Part shown: positions 24,401 to 35,156 of the stretch, piece after piece
Layout of the letters: each line of letters opens with the position of its first letter
How positions within the stretch are numbered: position 1 is the first letter of the stretch
From: Aquilaria yunnanensis
Lineage: Eukaryota > Streptophyta > Magnoliopsida > Malvales > Thymelaeaceae
DNA: 64,000 nt
Reading direction: 5' to 3'
Assembly (NCBI GenBank): GCA_039654915.1
Contig: CM077599.1
Coordinates: forward strand, 69,098,001 to 69,162,000
Notes under the pieces: generated by a model
What the model saw: only the letters and a program-made list of their open reading frames with translations
Database searches by the model: none
Told to the model about the DNA's origin: nothing
Program-made: the position numbers and the translations under genes

Positions 24401-25646
24401 ATGGACCCACATGAGTACCTTGCCTTGGGTCTTGGGCGAGGCGCCCAGGATGAGCTGCCAGCTCATGGTCGAGGACGACCGCCACGAGGTCGAGGTCAGA
24501 ATGCTCAAGTGCCTGGACAGGATATGCCGAATCATGGGCAACAAGCCCAGAATCTTGGTCAGCAGGCCAATGATAATCCATTGCGTCAGACAGTTATTGC
24601 CTTAGGCCAGTACTTTCAGAATTTGAATGAGCGGGAGCAGCAGCCTCATGCCCCGGCCAGATGTCAGCATAGGGCCGACCTACTTGAGCGGTTCAAGAGG
24701 CTAACCGGTGAGTATACTGGTGGGGTTAACCCTACCAAAGCTGAGGAGTGGATCAGGGCTTCGGAGAGGACACTTACAGCTTTGAGAATTCCAGAAGAGG
24801 ACAAGGTGGACTTAGCTACCTTTAGCTTGGTTGAGGAGGCCCAGACATGGTGGGAGGCCCCTCGACCAGGGGTTCCAAGAACTGAGGGTGGATATATCAC
24901 TTGGGAGACATTCGTGCATACTTTTTATGGTTGATACTTCTCTGAGGCCATGAGGGACAGAAAAGAGCAGGAGTTTCTTGCACTGGTACAGGGGAGCATG
25001 ACAGTAGATCAGTACACAGCCAGATTTAATGCCTTGGCCCGCTATGCTGAGCACATTGTGGCACATGAACCAAGGAAAATCAAGAGGTATGTTAATGGTT
25101 TGTGTGACGAGCTGGCAGATAGGCTGATTATGCAAGAGATTGATACCTTTGAGAAGGCAGTATCCTTAGCTCAACGGGGTGAGGCAAGGATGCGAGATAA
25201 GCAACTATCTAGACCGCTTGACACGAGTCGGAGTCGTATTCCATCACGACCTACACATGCAGGCAGTTTCCGTCCTATACCACGACCGATGCTTGCCTAG
25301 GGGCGAGGGCATTTTGGCAGAGGTCAGCCAATCGATAGCAGAGCTACTCGACTACAGCTTCATGAGACAGGAAGGTCTACAGTGCGACCAGTTTTTCAGG
25401 GCCAGGGAGGGCCTAGATGTCAGACTTGTCAATTCTTTCACCCAATTGGAGGGCGGTGTGTGACCTGTTTCTATTGCCAGGAGATAGGGCATCTATCCAG
25501 GCAATGTCCTAAGAGGGATGCTCTACTAGCAGCACACGTTCCACCAGCAGCACCGGCAGAACCACCAACAAAGAAACCTCGTGTGGCAGGACATGTTTAC
25601 GCAGTGACAGCCGAGGATGCAGAGGATGCTCCAGGTGTGGTGCAAG
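24401..25646 (+). pseudogene. gag, inner chromovirus copy
   Basis: Same polyprotein as the outer gag, starting MDPHEYLALGLGRGAQ with an intact RG-rich stretch (GRGRPPRGRGQ). The retrotransposon-gag domain runs to about 25,130, and the CCHC zinc knuckle CFYCQEIGHLSRQC lies near 25,466-25,507. The frame stays the same throughout but has two in-frame stops: TGA at 24,932, where the outer copy has CGA, and TAG at 25,298, where the outer copy has CAG. After the zinc knuckle the frame continues (PKRDALLAAHVPP...) to a GT at 25,647, where a 99-bp segment absent from the outer copy begins. Non-functional as written, but less damaged than the outer copy. Confidence 0.88.
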
Positions 25647-25745
25647 GTACGCTGTTTTTTTTTTTATAGTTTTTAATTATGGCCTTTAATTTCAAGTTCA
25701 TGGTAGTGGCATGCTTAGGTTAGTGATTGTTTAAATTGATCGTAG
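25647..25745 (+). other. 99-bp GT-AG segment between zinc knuckle and protease
   Basis: Begins GTACGCTG with a long T-run and ends GATCGTAG. Removing it joins GTGCAAG to GTACTATTTC, which matches the uninterrupted outer copy at about 23,863-23,880. It is U-rich in plant-intron style, contains an in-frame TAG, and is a multiple of three long. Either an intron or a small insertion with a GTAC direct repeat. Confidence 0.55.
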
Positions 25746-28700
25746 GTACTATTTCTATTTCTGGGTTCCCTGCTAGAGTTCTTATAGACTCGGGGTCCAC
25801 ACATTCTTTCATATCTCCTAGACTAGCAAATTAGTTAGGCATGCCTGCTAAAGAGCTTCCTTTCATACTAGTGGTTTCTACACCATCAGACACTAGTATG
25901 AGTTCTACTCGTGTACTTCAATCTTGCTCAATTTCTGTTGGAGGACGCAATTTAGACTCTGACCTCTTTGTGCTTGGGATATCTGAATTTGATTGTATTT
26001 TGGGCATGGATTGGCTACATCGCCACCATGCTAAAGTGGATTGCTATCAGAAGCTAGTTACCTTCTCCTTACAGGATGGGTCAGAAGTGCAATTTGTTGG
26101 GGATAAAAAGAGCTTCACTCCAATCTTAATTTCTAGCTTGCAAGCTAATAGATATCTCCGTCAAGGTGGTGTTGGCTATTTGGCTTATGTGCAGACAGAG
26201 TCAGAGAAGCCTGAATCAATAGCTGGTATTCCCATTGTGGAAGAATGTCTAGAAGTGTTTCCAGAGGAGTTACCTGGAATGCCACCTAGCCGGGATGTTG
26301 ACTTCACCATTGATTTATTGCCAGGAACGGCTCCTATCTCTCAAGCACCTTATCGAATGGCTCCCTCAGAAATGGCGGAACTAAAAAGTCAATTACAGGA
26401 GCTTCTTTGAAAAGGGGTTCATAAGTCCAAGTACCTCACCTTGGGGTGCTCCTGTTTTATTCGTGAAGAAGAAGGATGGTAGCTTAAGGATGTGCATCGA
26501 TTATCGACAGCTGAATTTGGTGACGATAAAGAATAGGTACCCTTTACCTCGGATTGATGACCTGTTTGATCAGCTAAGGGGGTCATCAGTGTTCTCCAAG
26601 ATCGATTTGAGGTCTGGGTACTATCAACTGAAAATCAAAGAGGGAGATGTGTCAAAGACAACATTCAGGACTCGTTATGGGATTATGAGTTTTTAGTGAT
26701 GCCCTTTGGGTTAACAAATGCACCCGTAGCTTTCATGGGCCTAATGAATAGGGTGTTCCAACCATACCTAGATCAGTTTGTCATCGTTTTCATAGATGAT
26801 ATTCTGATTTACTCACCAGATGATGAAAGCCATAGAGAACATTTGAGGATTGCACTTCAGACGTTGAAAAAGCATAAGCTGTATGCAAAGCTGAGCAAGT
26901 GCGAGTTTTGGTTGGACAGTGTCACCTGTTTAAGCCATGTGGTAACTAAGGAAGGAATTTCAGTAGTTCCTAGTAAGGTTGAAGCTGTGGTGAATTGGCA
27001 ACAACCGAAGACCGTGTCTGAGATTCGGAGTTTCTTGGGCTTGGTTGGGTATTATAGACGTTTTGTGGAAGGTTATTCAAAGCTAGCACGCCCTTTGACC
27101 CAACTGACTAAGAAGGATCAACCATTCCAGTGGACCGAGCAGTGCGAAAATAATTTTCAGGAGTTAAAGAAGCGGTTAGTCTCTGCACCTGTTCTTACTC
27201 TTCCTGATGGGCGGAGTCGTTTTGCAGTTTATATAGATGCATCACATTAGGGGCTTGGTTGTGTATTGATGCAGGCGGGAAAGGTGATCGCTTATGGGTC
27301 TAGGCAGTTGAAGCCTTATGAGCTTAATTACCCAACTCATGATTTGGAGTTAGCAGCTGTTATACATGCGTTAAAGCTTTGGAGACATTATTTATATGGA
27401 GAAGAGTTTGAGGTCTTCACTGATCACAAAAGCCTACAGTATCTATTGTCACAGAGGGAACTCAATAATCGACAGCGTCGTTGGGTTGAATATCTCTCCG
27501 ATTATAATTGCACTATTCAGTATCACCCAGGTAAAGCCAACCTAGTGGCTGATGCTTTGAGTAGAAAAATGGGTGCTAAACTGAATGCTATGGTGGTTTC
27601 TGAGTGGAAACTACTAGAGGAGTTTAGTCATATGAGCTTAGGTGTTCAAGTGAAGGGACCCCAGGTTCTCATGGCCAGTTTGCATATGGAGCCTACACTT
27701 GTGGCAAGGGTCAAGGAGGCGCAAAAGGAGGATCCACAATGCCGAGAATGGTTAGTTCTAGGGCAAAAGGGATTCAGTGTGGATGTGGATGGTACCCTAA
27801 AATTTCAAAATAGAATTGTTGTTCCCTAAGGTAGTGAGGTAAAGTATGATGTTTTATCGGCGGCACATGCATCTCGGTTGACCATCCACCTGGGGGGCAT
27901 CAAGATGTACCATGATTTGAAGAAAAGCTTTTGGTGGAGTGGCATGAAGAAGGATATTACAGAGTTTGTATCTAGATGTTTGACTTGTCAGAAGGTCAAA
28001 GTAGAACACCAGAGACCTGGAGGACTGCTATAGCCATTAGAGATTCCTCAATGGAAGTGGGATGACATTGCAATGGATTTCATAGTCGGGCTACCTGCCA
28101 CTCGTCATCGACATGATGCAATATGGGTTATAGTTGATCGGTTAACCAAGTCAGCCCACTTTTTGGCAATCCAAAAGACTTGGCCTGTAGCTAGATTAGC
28201 TGAATTATACATATCTGAGATAGTTCGTCTTCATGGAGTACTGAGGAGCATTGTTTCTGATAGGGATCCACGATTCACATCACAGTTTTGGCAGGCTTTA
28301 CAAGAACAGTTGGGCACTGTGACATTAATGAGCACCGCTTATCATCCATAGACAGATGGGCAGTCGGAGAGGACTATACAAACTATTGATGATATGCTTA
28401 GAGCTTGTTCACTGGATTACAAGAACTCCTGGGATAATGACCTGCCACTAGTGGAGTTTGCTTATAATAATAGCTATCACTCCAGCATTCAGATGGCCCC
28501 ATATGAGGCTTTGTATGGACGTAGTTGTCGTACTCCGGTGTGTTGGGAAGAAGTGGGCGACAGGCCTTTATTAGGACCAGATTTGGTACAACAAACTTCA
28601 GATAAGGTCAAAGTAATCAAACAACGATTGGTAGCGGCTCAAGATAGGCAGCGAAGTTATGCAAACCAGAGGCGTCGTCCCTTGGAGTTTTCTGTTGGTG

Positions 28701-29107
28701 ATCATGTGTTCCTAAAGGTGTTACCGACCAAGGGAGTTCAACGCTTTGGAGTGAGAGGAAAGTTGGCCCCGCGCTTTGTTGGACCTTTTGAAGTTTTGGA
28801 ACGGGTTGGAGAGGTGGCTTATAGAGTAGCTTTACCACCTAACTTGGTTAGAATTCATAACGTGTTCCATGTGAGTAATATTCGAAAGTATCAGCCAGAT
28901 CCAGCACATGTTATTCCGTGGGAGCCGTTGCAGTTACACGAGGATTTGACTTACATCGAAGAGCCTTTGGCCATTATGGATCGTAGAGAAAAGGTTTTAC
29001 GCAATAAAGTCATTCAACTGGTAAAGGTCATTTGGAATAATCATGGAGAACAAGAAGCAACCTGGGAAGTTAAGGATGAGCTTCGAAAGAAGTATCCACA
29101 GCTTTAA
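25746..29107 (+). pseudogene. pol (PR-RT-RH-IN-chromodomain), inner chromovirus copy
   Basis: Pol enzymes copy the RNA into DNA and integrate it. In order: protease DSGSTHSF (about 25,788) and LGMDWLHRHHAKVDC; reverse transcriptase with CIDYRQLN (26,496), [12 protein letters not shown] and the catalytic FIDD (about 26,792); RNase H with YIDASH (27,231) and DALSRK (27,551); integrase with a zinc-binding H-H-C-C region (27,850-28,000), MDFIVGLP (28,070), SDRDPRF (28,256) and DGQSERT (28,354). A GPF motif (28,777) and a chromodomain-like tail to 29,107 follow. Damage: TAG 25,832; one-base gain near 26,408; one-base loss near 26,680; TAG 27,248; TAA 27,827; TAG near 28,031; TAG 28,349. Non-functional. 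Confidence 0.9.
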
Positions 29108-29145
29108 GGTACTTCTCAACATCTTCTTTCAAATTTGGGGACAAA

Positions 29146-29166
29146 TTTCTTTTAAGGGGAGGATGC
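29146..29166 (+). promoter_or_regulatory. Polypurine tract of the inner copy
   Basis: TTTTAAGGGGAGGATGC directly before the TG of the long LTR. It is the plus-strand primer site and shows that this long LTR is the native 3' LTR of the coding element. Confidence 0.75.
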
Positions 29167-32100
29167 TGTAATAACCCTAGAAATTAAGTAAAATAAAATC
29201 ACCAAATTATCCTAATTAATTAAATAAATAAAATAATAAAAATAAAAATAATAATAAAATATAAAATTAAGAATCTTGAGTCTTAGATGATTCCTTTAGT
29301 GGTTATTAAATCAAATTCCAAACCAGAAGCTCAAAGTCATTTTCTTTAGGCTAGGGGCATTTTTGTCATTTACAATCGAGCATCGGATGGAAAATCTGGT
29401 AGCACCATTGGATTCTTCTCGAAAAAATGAGTCAAGAGAAATTTACCTCACTCAATTCTGAATTTGTTTGCTTAGGTTTTTAAAAAATTTAGCCTACACA
29501 CGTGTACAGTTAAACCGGGATCGTGCTACCGTTACATGGAATATTTTCCCAACTAACCCTAATTTTTTTATTCTAAAAGTTTCAGCCGCATGCCTCCTTG
29601 GAATTTTGTTTGTTTATAAAAAAAAAACCAATTTAATTTAATTTGCCTACTCATCTATATTTTCCTTATCTTAAAAACCTTCATTATTATCCTAATATAA
29701 CTACAACTCTTTCTTTTAATTTAATATTAATTCCCGTATCTCTCCTAGGTCAAAAAATTCAATTCGGCTCAAATTAAACAAAACCAAAGCCTGCTGCCAC
29801 CTCTTGTCTCCTTCTCCTTCAACAACTCGCCACCACCACAAAACAAAAATTGGAACTTGGGAAAAAGTCCATTCACAATCTTTTGGTCCGCTTCACCACG
29901 GTTGTTCATCTACGCTTATTCCTCCATCAAACCGTGTAAGTCAGCCCTCCATGCTTTGATTCTTAGTTATTCTAGAGTATTGGAACATTATTTTAATTTT
30001 ATATTTTTCTTAGATTCATCAAATTGAAGAGAAACCCCACTGGGGACACAAAAACAATCCTACACATACCGGTGAACCCAAATTCATTTGTGTAAGTCTA
30101 AATTATTCTATATCCCTCTTTTAAATTTTTTCCAGCACCTAAAGGTCTTATATCTTTGCTGTAAATATTTGGTAGATTATCATTAATCCAAGTTTTGGGT
30201 TTTTCCACTCGTTTCCAGTGCAATCTTGTCCATACTTGGTTCTAAGCCCGGTAAGCCACCGTAGCCTCTTTTAAAAATTATCTTGGCTGCCAATTTTGAA
30301 TATTACAGCCCTAATAATTCTCTTTTCCTTGCTGTCCATGTTGTTATAAAGGCTTACAAAATCCTTACTTGAAGGTTTGACGCTTTGTTGGACTCCTGGA
30401 GATCCCGAAAACACATCGGTAACCGAAATAATTTTTTTTCCTTCCAAGATCAATTTTTACAGCCATTAAATGAGCTTATAAGTTAGTGTATGGCTGCTGT
30501 AATTTTTAGGATCAATATCAAGAAGGCTCCCGGCATGATCCCGAATAGGCACAAGGCCACCGAAGGCACCCCGAGACCCTTTTTGCCCACTAGGTAAAAT
30601 TTCGGTCTAAATGCCAAAAACATGAACCTTCCAAGTACCATTTAGGAAAATTTCTAAATTTTAGCACATTTTCTAATTTTCTACCTTACTAACATTTTGT
30701 AGGACCGTCCTAGGAAGCCGCCCCTTTCGCCGTATTATTCCAAACAAGGTAAGGGGGAAGAGTGGGTTAATTCTCGTGGGCCCTCTTAGGCCCAAAATAA
30801 GCTTCAACCTGAATAATAAATTCTAAATAAACAATTGGGCTAAACAAAATCTTTAAATGCGTGGGCAACATGGGTTAGGTAATTAATTAGTTTTCCTAGA
30901 ATTTTATTTTATTTTATTTTAGTTCTCTTCCATTGAGATGTAATTTTGGTTGGTTGGTTGTATGGTTGTAATGATGTGATGTATGATGTATGTTTGGCGC
31001 TAGTATCATACTAGGACCGCTTATAACAAGAATTAAATATGTTAGGACCGCCTAAATAAACACCGCTAGTAGCATGTTTAGGGCCAGCGAGACAAACACC
31101 GCTAGTACCATGTTTAGGGCCGACAAGCTCATTAGCAACATGATGAGATTGGAAGGAATCGTTAGTGGCATGTTAGGGCCGTAATAAATTATTATAAGCC
31201 GATAGATAAAGGATTAGGAGCGTAAATACTAAATGACCAATTTAGAAAAAAATTCACGAGAAATGAGATGAACATTTATCACAAATACACTTAAAAGATA
31301 TCATTGATTGACATGACATCATGTAACACTAAACTAAGATAACATGATAAAATAAATAAGATGCACTAGAATCATGGCATTCTACTAAAAAGAGCTAAAA
31401 TAAAATGAGCTACGGTCATGCATCAATTGGTTGTTGCATATGATTGATGTTTTTCATACACAAGATTGCATTAAGTAAAAGATTTGAAGAGTAAGATAAA
31501 ATACGAGGCATGCAAGGTTGGTGACGAACCATATCTACATGACCTAACAAGCCGTAAATTTAGATGAGAGGTTCGGAACGGACGATTCGAACCCGAGAGG
31601 CATGTTAGGGTGGTGGCGGACCGTCCCTAGTCATGACCCGATATTGACACGGAGTATGGAGATATGATTTGTGCGCTGTCAGACCATAGCTGGCGAGGGA
31701 CCATGCTTATGGCTGTTATCACGAGAGGCTCTACCTCGGCGTAGGTATCCCGAGAGGCTCTGGCTTGGTGGCATCCCTAGTGGCACTGCCTAAGAGTTAT
31801 CCCGAGAGTGGGTGATGTACACACTCACCACCCTAGGTTCATCCGACGGCAATTAAGTATTGGATTAAGTGACCGATCAAGAAGATATTATTTAATCGGT
31901 AAAAAGAATTATGCATATGCATGGTAGTTCAAGCATGGAATTGTTATGATGTTATGATTTTGTTGTTATGATGTTGTTATGATGTTGTATGGAATTGTTC
32001 TTTAAGTAAATTGCTACAGCTTAAAGTTTATTATTCATTGTTGTTTGTTACGGGAATATTAGGACCCACATGATGGGCCTGATACTTCCCTCTTACTGAG

Positions 32101-32502
32101 CAAGTTGTGCTCATCCTTCCTCTTAACATGCTTTTCTAGGTGAGTACTATGAGGAGACAGAGTACACTGAACCATATAACGAGGTTCAAGATGTGGAGCA
32201 GACTGAGTGAGAGTACGCTGTAGCCCCTCGAAAGTAGAACTGGCTGGGACTGAGTTTTAACTTTGTGTTATTTGTTTTGTAAAGAAACATATGGTTTGTT
32301 TAAATTGGCACCTTATCCGCATATTAGTTTTCCTGGGATTGTCACTTAACTACTCTGATTTCGTTTAATACTCTTATTGTTTGGAAAATAAAATAAAATG
32401 TTTTACCTCACATTTCTTAAATTATTTTAATTAAATGCTTTATAATTCTGGGAATTTAAGTTATCTTTTAAAATTAAGGTTTATAAAATTGGGGGCGTTA
32501 CA
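29167..32502 (+). repeat. Long LTR (LTR-B), 3' side of the inner copy
   Basis: 3,336 bp, TGTAATAACCC to GCGTTACA, followed by the CCACA duplication. It is nearly the same as LTR-A from about 30,140 on. The early part (29,580-30,020) is clearly different from both LTR-A and LTR-C. It includes the CTAGTA-CATG-CCG motif array near 31,000-31,190. Confidence 0.88.
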
Positions 32503-35097
32503 CCACACATTCTTTGATATCTCCTAGACTAACTGATCAGTTAGGCATGCCTGTTAAAGTGCTTCCTTTCATACTAGTGGTTTCTACACCATCAGACACT
32601 AGTATGAGTTCTACTCGTGTACTTCAATCTTGCTTGATTTCTGTCAGAGGACGCAATTTAGACATTGCCCTATTGGTGCTTGGGATATCTGAATTTGATT
32701 GTATTTTGGGCATGGATTGGCTACATCGTCACCATGCTAAAGTGGATTGCTATCAGAAGCTAGTTACTTTCTCCTTGCCTGATGGGTCAGGAGTGCAGTT
32801 TGTTGGGGATAAAAAGAACTTCACTCCAATCTTAATTTCTAGTTTGCAAGCTAATAGATATCTCCGTCAAGGTGGTGTTGGCTATTTGGCTTATGTGCAG
32901 ACAGAGTTAGAGAAGTTTGAATCAGTAGCTAGTATTCCCATTGTGGAAGAATTTCCAGAAGTGTTTCCAGAGGAGTTACCTGGAATGCCACCTAGCCGGG
33001 ATATCGACTTCACCATTGATTTATTGCCAGGAACGGCTCTTATCTCTCAAGCACCTTATTGAATGGCTCCCTCAGAAATGGCAAAACTAAAAAGTCAATT
33101 ACAGGAGCTTCTCGAAAAGGGGTTCATACGTCCAAGTACTTCACCTTGGGGTGCTCCTGTTTTATTCGTGAAGAAGAAGGATGGCAGCTTGAGGATGTGC
33201 ATCGATTATTGATAGTTGAATTTGGTGACGATAAAGAATAGGTATCCTTTACCTCAGATTGATGATCTGTTTGATCAGCTAAGGGGATCATCAGTGTTCT
33301 CCAAGATCGATTTGAGGTCTGGGTACTATCAACTGAAAATCAAAGAGGGAGATGTGTCAAAGACAACATTCAGGATTCGTTATAGGCATTATGAGTTTTT
33401 AGTGGTGCTATTCGGGTTAATGAACGCACCTGCAGCTTTCATGAGCCTAATGAATAGGGTGTTCCAACCGTACCTAGATCAGTTTGTCATCGTTTTCATA
33501 GACGATATTCTGATTTACTCACCAGATGCTGAAAGCCATAGGGAACATTTGAGGATTGCACTTCAGACGTTGAAGAAGCATAAGCTGTATGCAAAGCTGA
33601 GCAAGTGCAAGTTTTGGTTGGACAGTGTCACCTTTTTAGGCCATGTGGTAACTAAGGAAGGAATTTCAGTTAATCCTAGTAAGGTTGAAGCTGTGGTGAA
33701 CTAGCAACAACCGAAGACCTTGTCTGAGATTCAGAGTTTCTTGGGCTTGGCTGGGTATTATAGACGTTTTGTAGAAGGTTGGTACCCTAAAATTTCAAAA
33801 CAGATTTGTTGTTCCCCAAGGTAGTGAGGTGAAGTATGATGTTTTATCGGCGGCACATGCATCTCGGTTGACCATCCACCCGGGGGGCACCAAGATGTAC
33901 CATGATTTGAAGAAAAGCTTTTGGCGGAGTGGCATGAAGAAGGATATTGCAGAGTTTGTATCTAGATGTGTAACTTGTCAGAAGGTCAAAGTAGAACACC
34001 AGAGACCTGGAGGACTGCTACAGCCATTAGAGATTCCTCAATGGAAGTGGGATGACATTGCAATGGATTTCATAGTTGGGTTACCTACTACTCGTCATCG
34101 ACATGATGCAATATGGGTCATAGTTGATCGGTTAACCAAGGCAGCCCACTTTTTGGCAATCCAAAAGACCTAGCCCGTAGCTAGATTAGCTGAATTATAC
34201 ATATATGAGATAGTTCATCTTCATGGAGTACCGAGAAACATTGTTTCTGATAGGGATCCACGATTCACATCGCAGTTTTGGAAGGCTTTACAAGAACAGT
34301 TGGTCACTGTAACAATAATGAGCATCGCTTATCATTCACAAACAGATGGACAGTCAGAGAGGACTATACAAACTATTGAGGATATGCTTAGAGCTTGTGC
34401 ATTCGATTACAAGAACTCCTGGGATAATGACCTACCACTAGTGGAGTTTGCTTATAATAATAGCTATCACTCCAGCATCCAGATGGCCCTATATGAGGCT
34501 TTGTATGGTCGTAGTTGTCATACTCCGGTGTGTTGGGAAGAAATGGGTGACAGGCCTTTATTAGGACCAGATTTGGTACAACAAACTTCAGATAAGGTCA
34601 AAATAATCAAACAACGATTGGTAGCAGCTCAAGATAGGCAACGGAGTTATGCAAACCAGAGGCATCATCCCTTGGAATTTTCCGTTGGTGATCATGTGTT
34701 TCTAAAAGTGTCACCGACCAAGGGAGTTCAACGCTTTGGAGTGAGAGGAAAGTTAGCCCCGTGTTTTGTTGGACCTTTTGAGGTTTTAGAGCGGGTTGGA
34801 GAGGTGGCTTATAGAGTCACTTTACCACCTAATTTGGCTAGAATTCATAATGTGTTTCACGTGAGTAACATTCGAAAATATCAGCCAGATCCAGCACATG
34901 TTATTCCGTGGGAGCCATTGCAGTTGCGCAAGGATTTGACTTATGTCGAGGAGCCTTTGGCCATTGTGGATCGTAGAGAAAAGGTTCTGCACAACAAAGT
35001 CATTCATTTGGTAAAGGTCATTTGGAATAATCATGGAGAGCAAGAAGCAACCTGGGAAGTTGAGGATGAGCTTCGAAAGAAGTATCCACAGCTTTAA
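32503..35097 (+). pseudogene. pol remainder, outer chromovirus copy
   Basis: Resumes the protease exactly where the outer copy was cut (after the second CCACA): ISPRLTDQLGMPVK, then LGMDWLHRHHAKVDC, RT with [12 protein letters not shown] and FIDD (about 33,500), then a deletion. At about 33,780 the sequence jumps from the end of RT/start of RNase H to the end of RNase H. About 716 bp present in the inner copy (27,075-27,790) is missing, so RNase H is gone and the frame shifts. Integrase follows with its zinc-binding region (33,860-33,990), [15 protein letters not shown] and DGQSERT, then the GPF motif and the chromodomain-like tail to 35,097. Further stops are TGA 33,059, TGA-TAG near 33,209 and TAG near 33,703 and 34,171. 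Dead. Confidence 0.88.
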
Positions 35098-35135
35098 GGT
35101 ACTTCTCAACACCCTCTTTCAAATTTGGGGACAAA

Positions 35136-35156
35136 TTTCTTTTAAGGGGAGGAGGC
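35136..35156 (+). promoter_or_regulatory. Polypurine tract of the outer copy
   Basis: TTTTAAGGGGAGGAGGC directly before the long LTR; matches the inner copy's tract apart from one base. Confidence 0.75.

Larger units (their letters stand above)
23924..32502 (+). mobile_element. Inner chromovirus copy nested in the outer copy's protease
   Basis: An 8,579-bp element with a 165-bp short LTR on the left, primer site, leader, gag, protease, RT, RNase H, integrase with C-terminal chromodomain-like region, polypurine tract and a 3,336-bp LTR on the right. It is flanked by CCACA at 23,919-23,923 and 32,503-32,507. The uninterrupted sequence at this position can be read in its own protease (about 25,797-25,806). 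It therefore behaves as a single integration even though its two LTRs are of different types. Order of domains (RT-RH-IN) and the chromodomain-like end place it in the chromoviruses, most like Tekay/Del. Confidence 0.85.
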
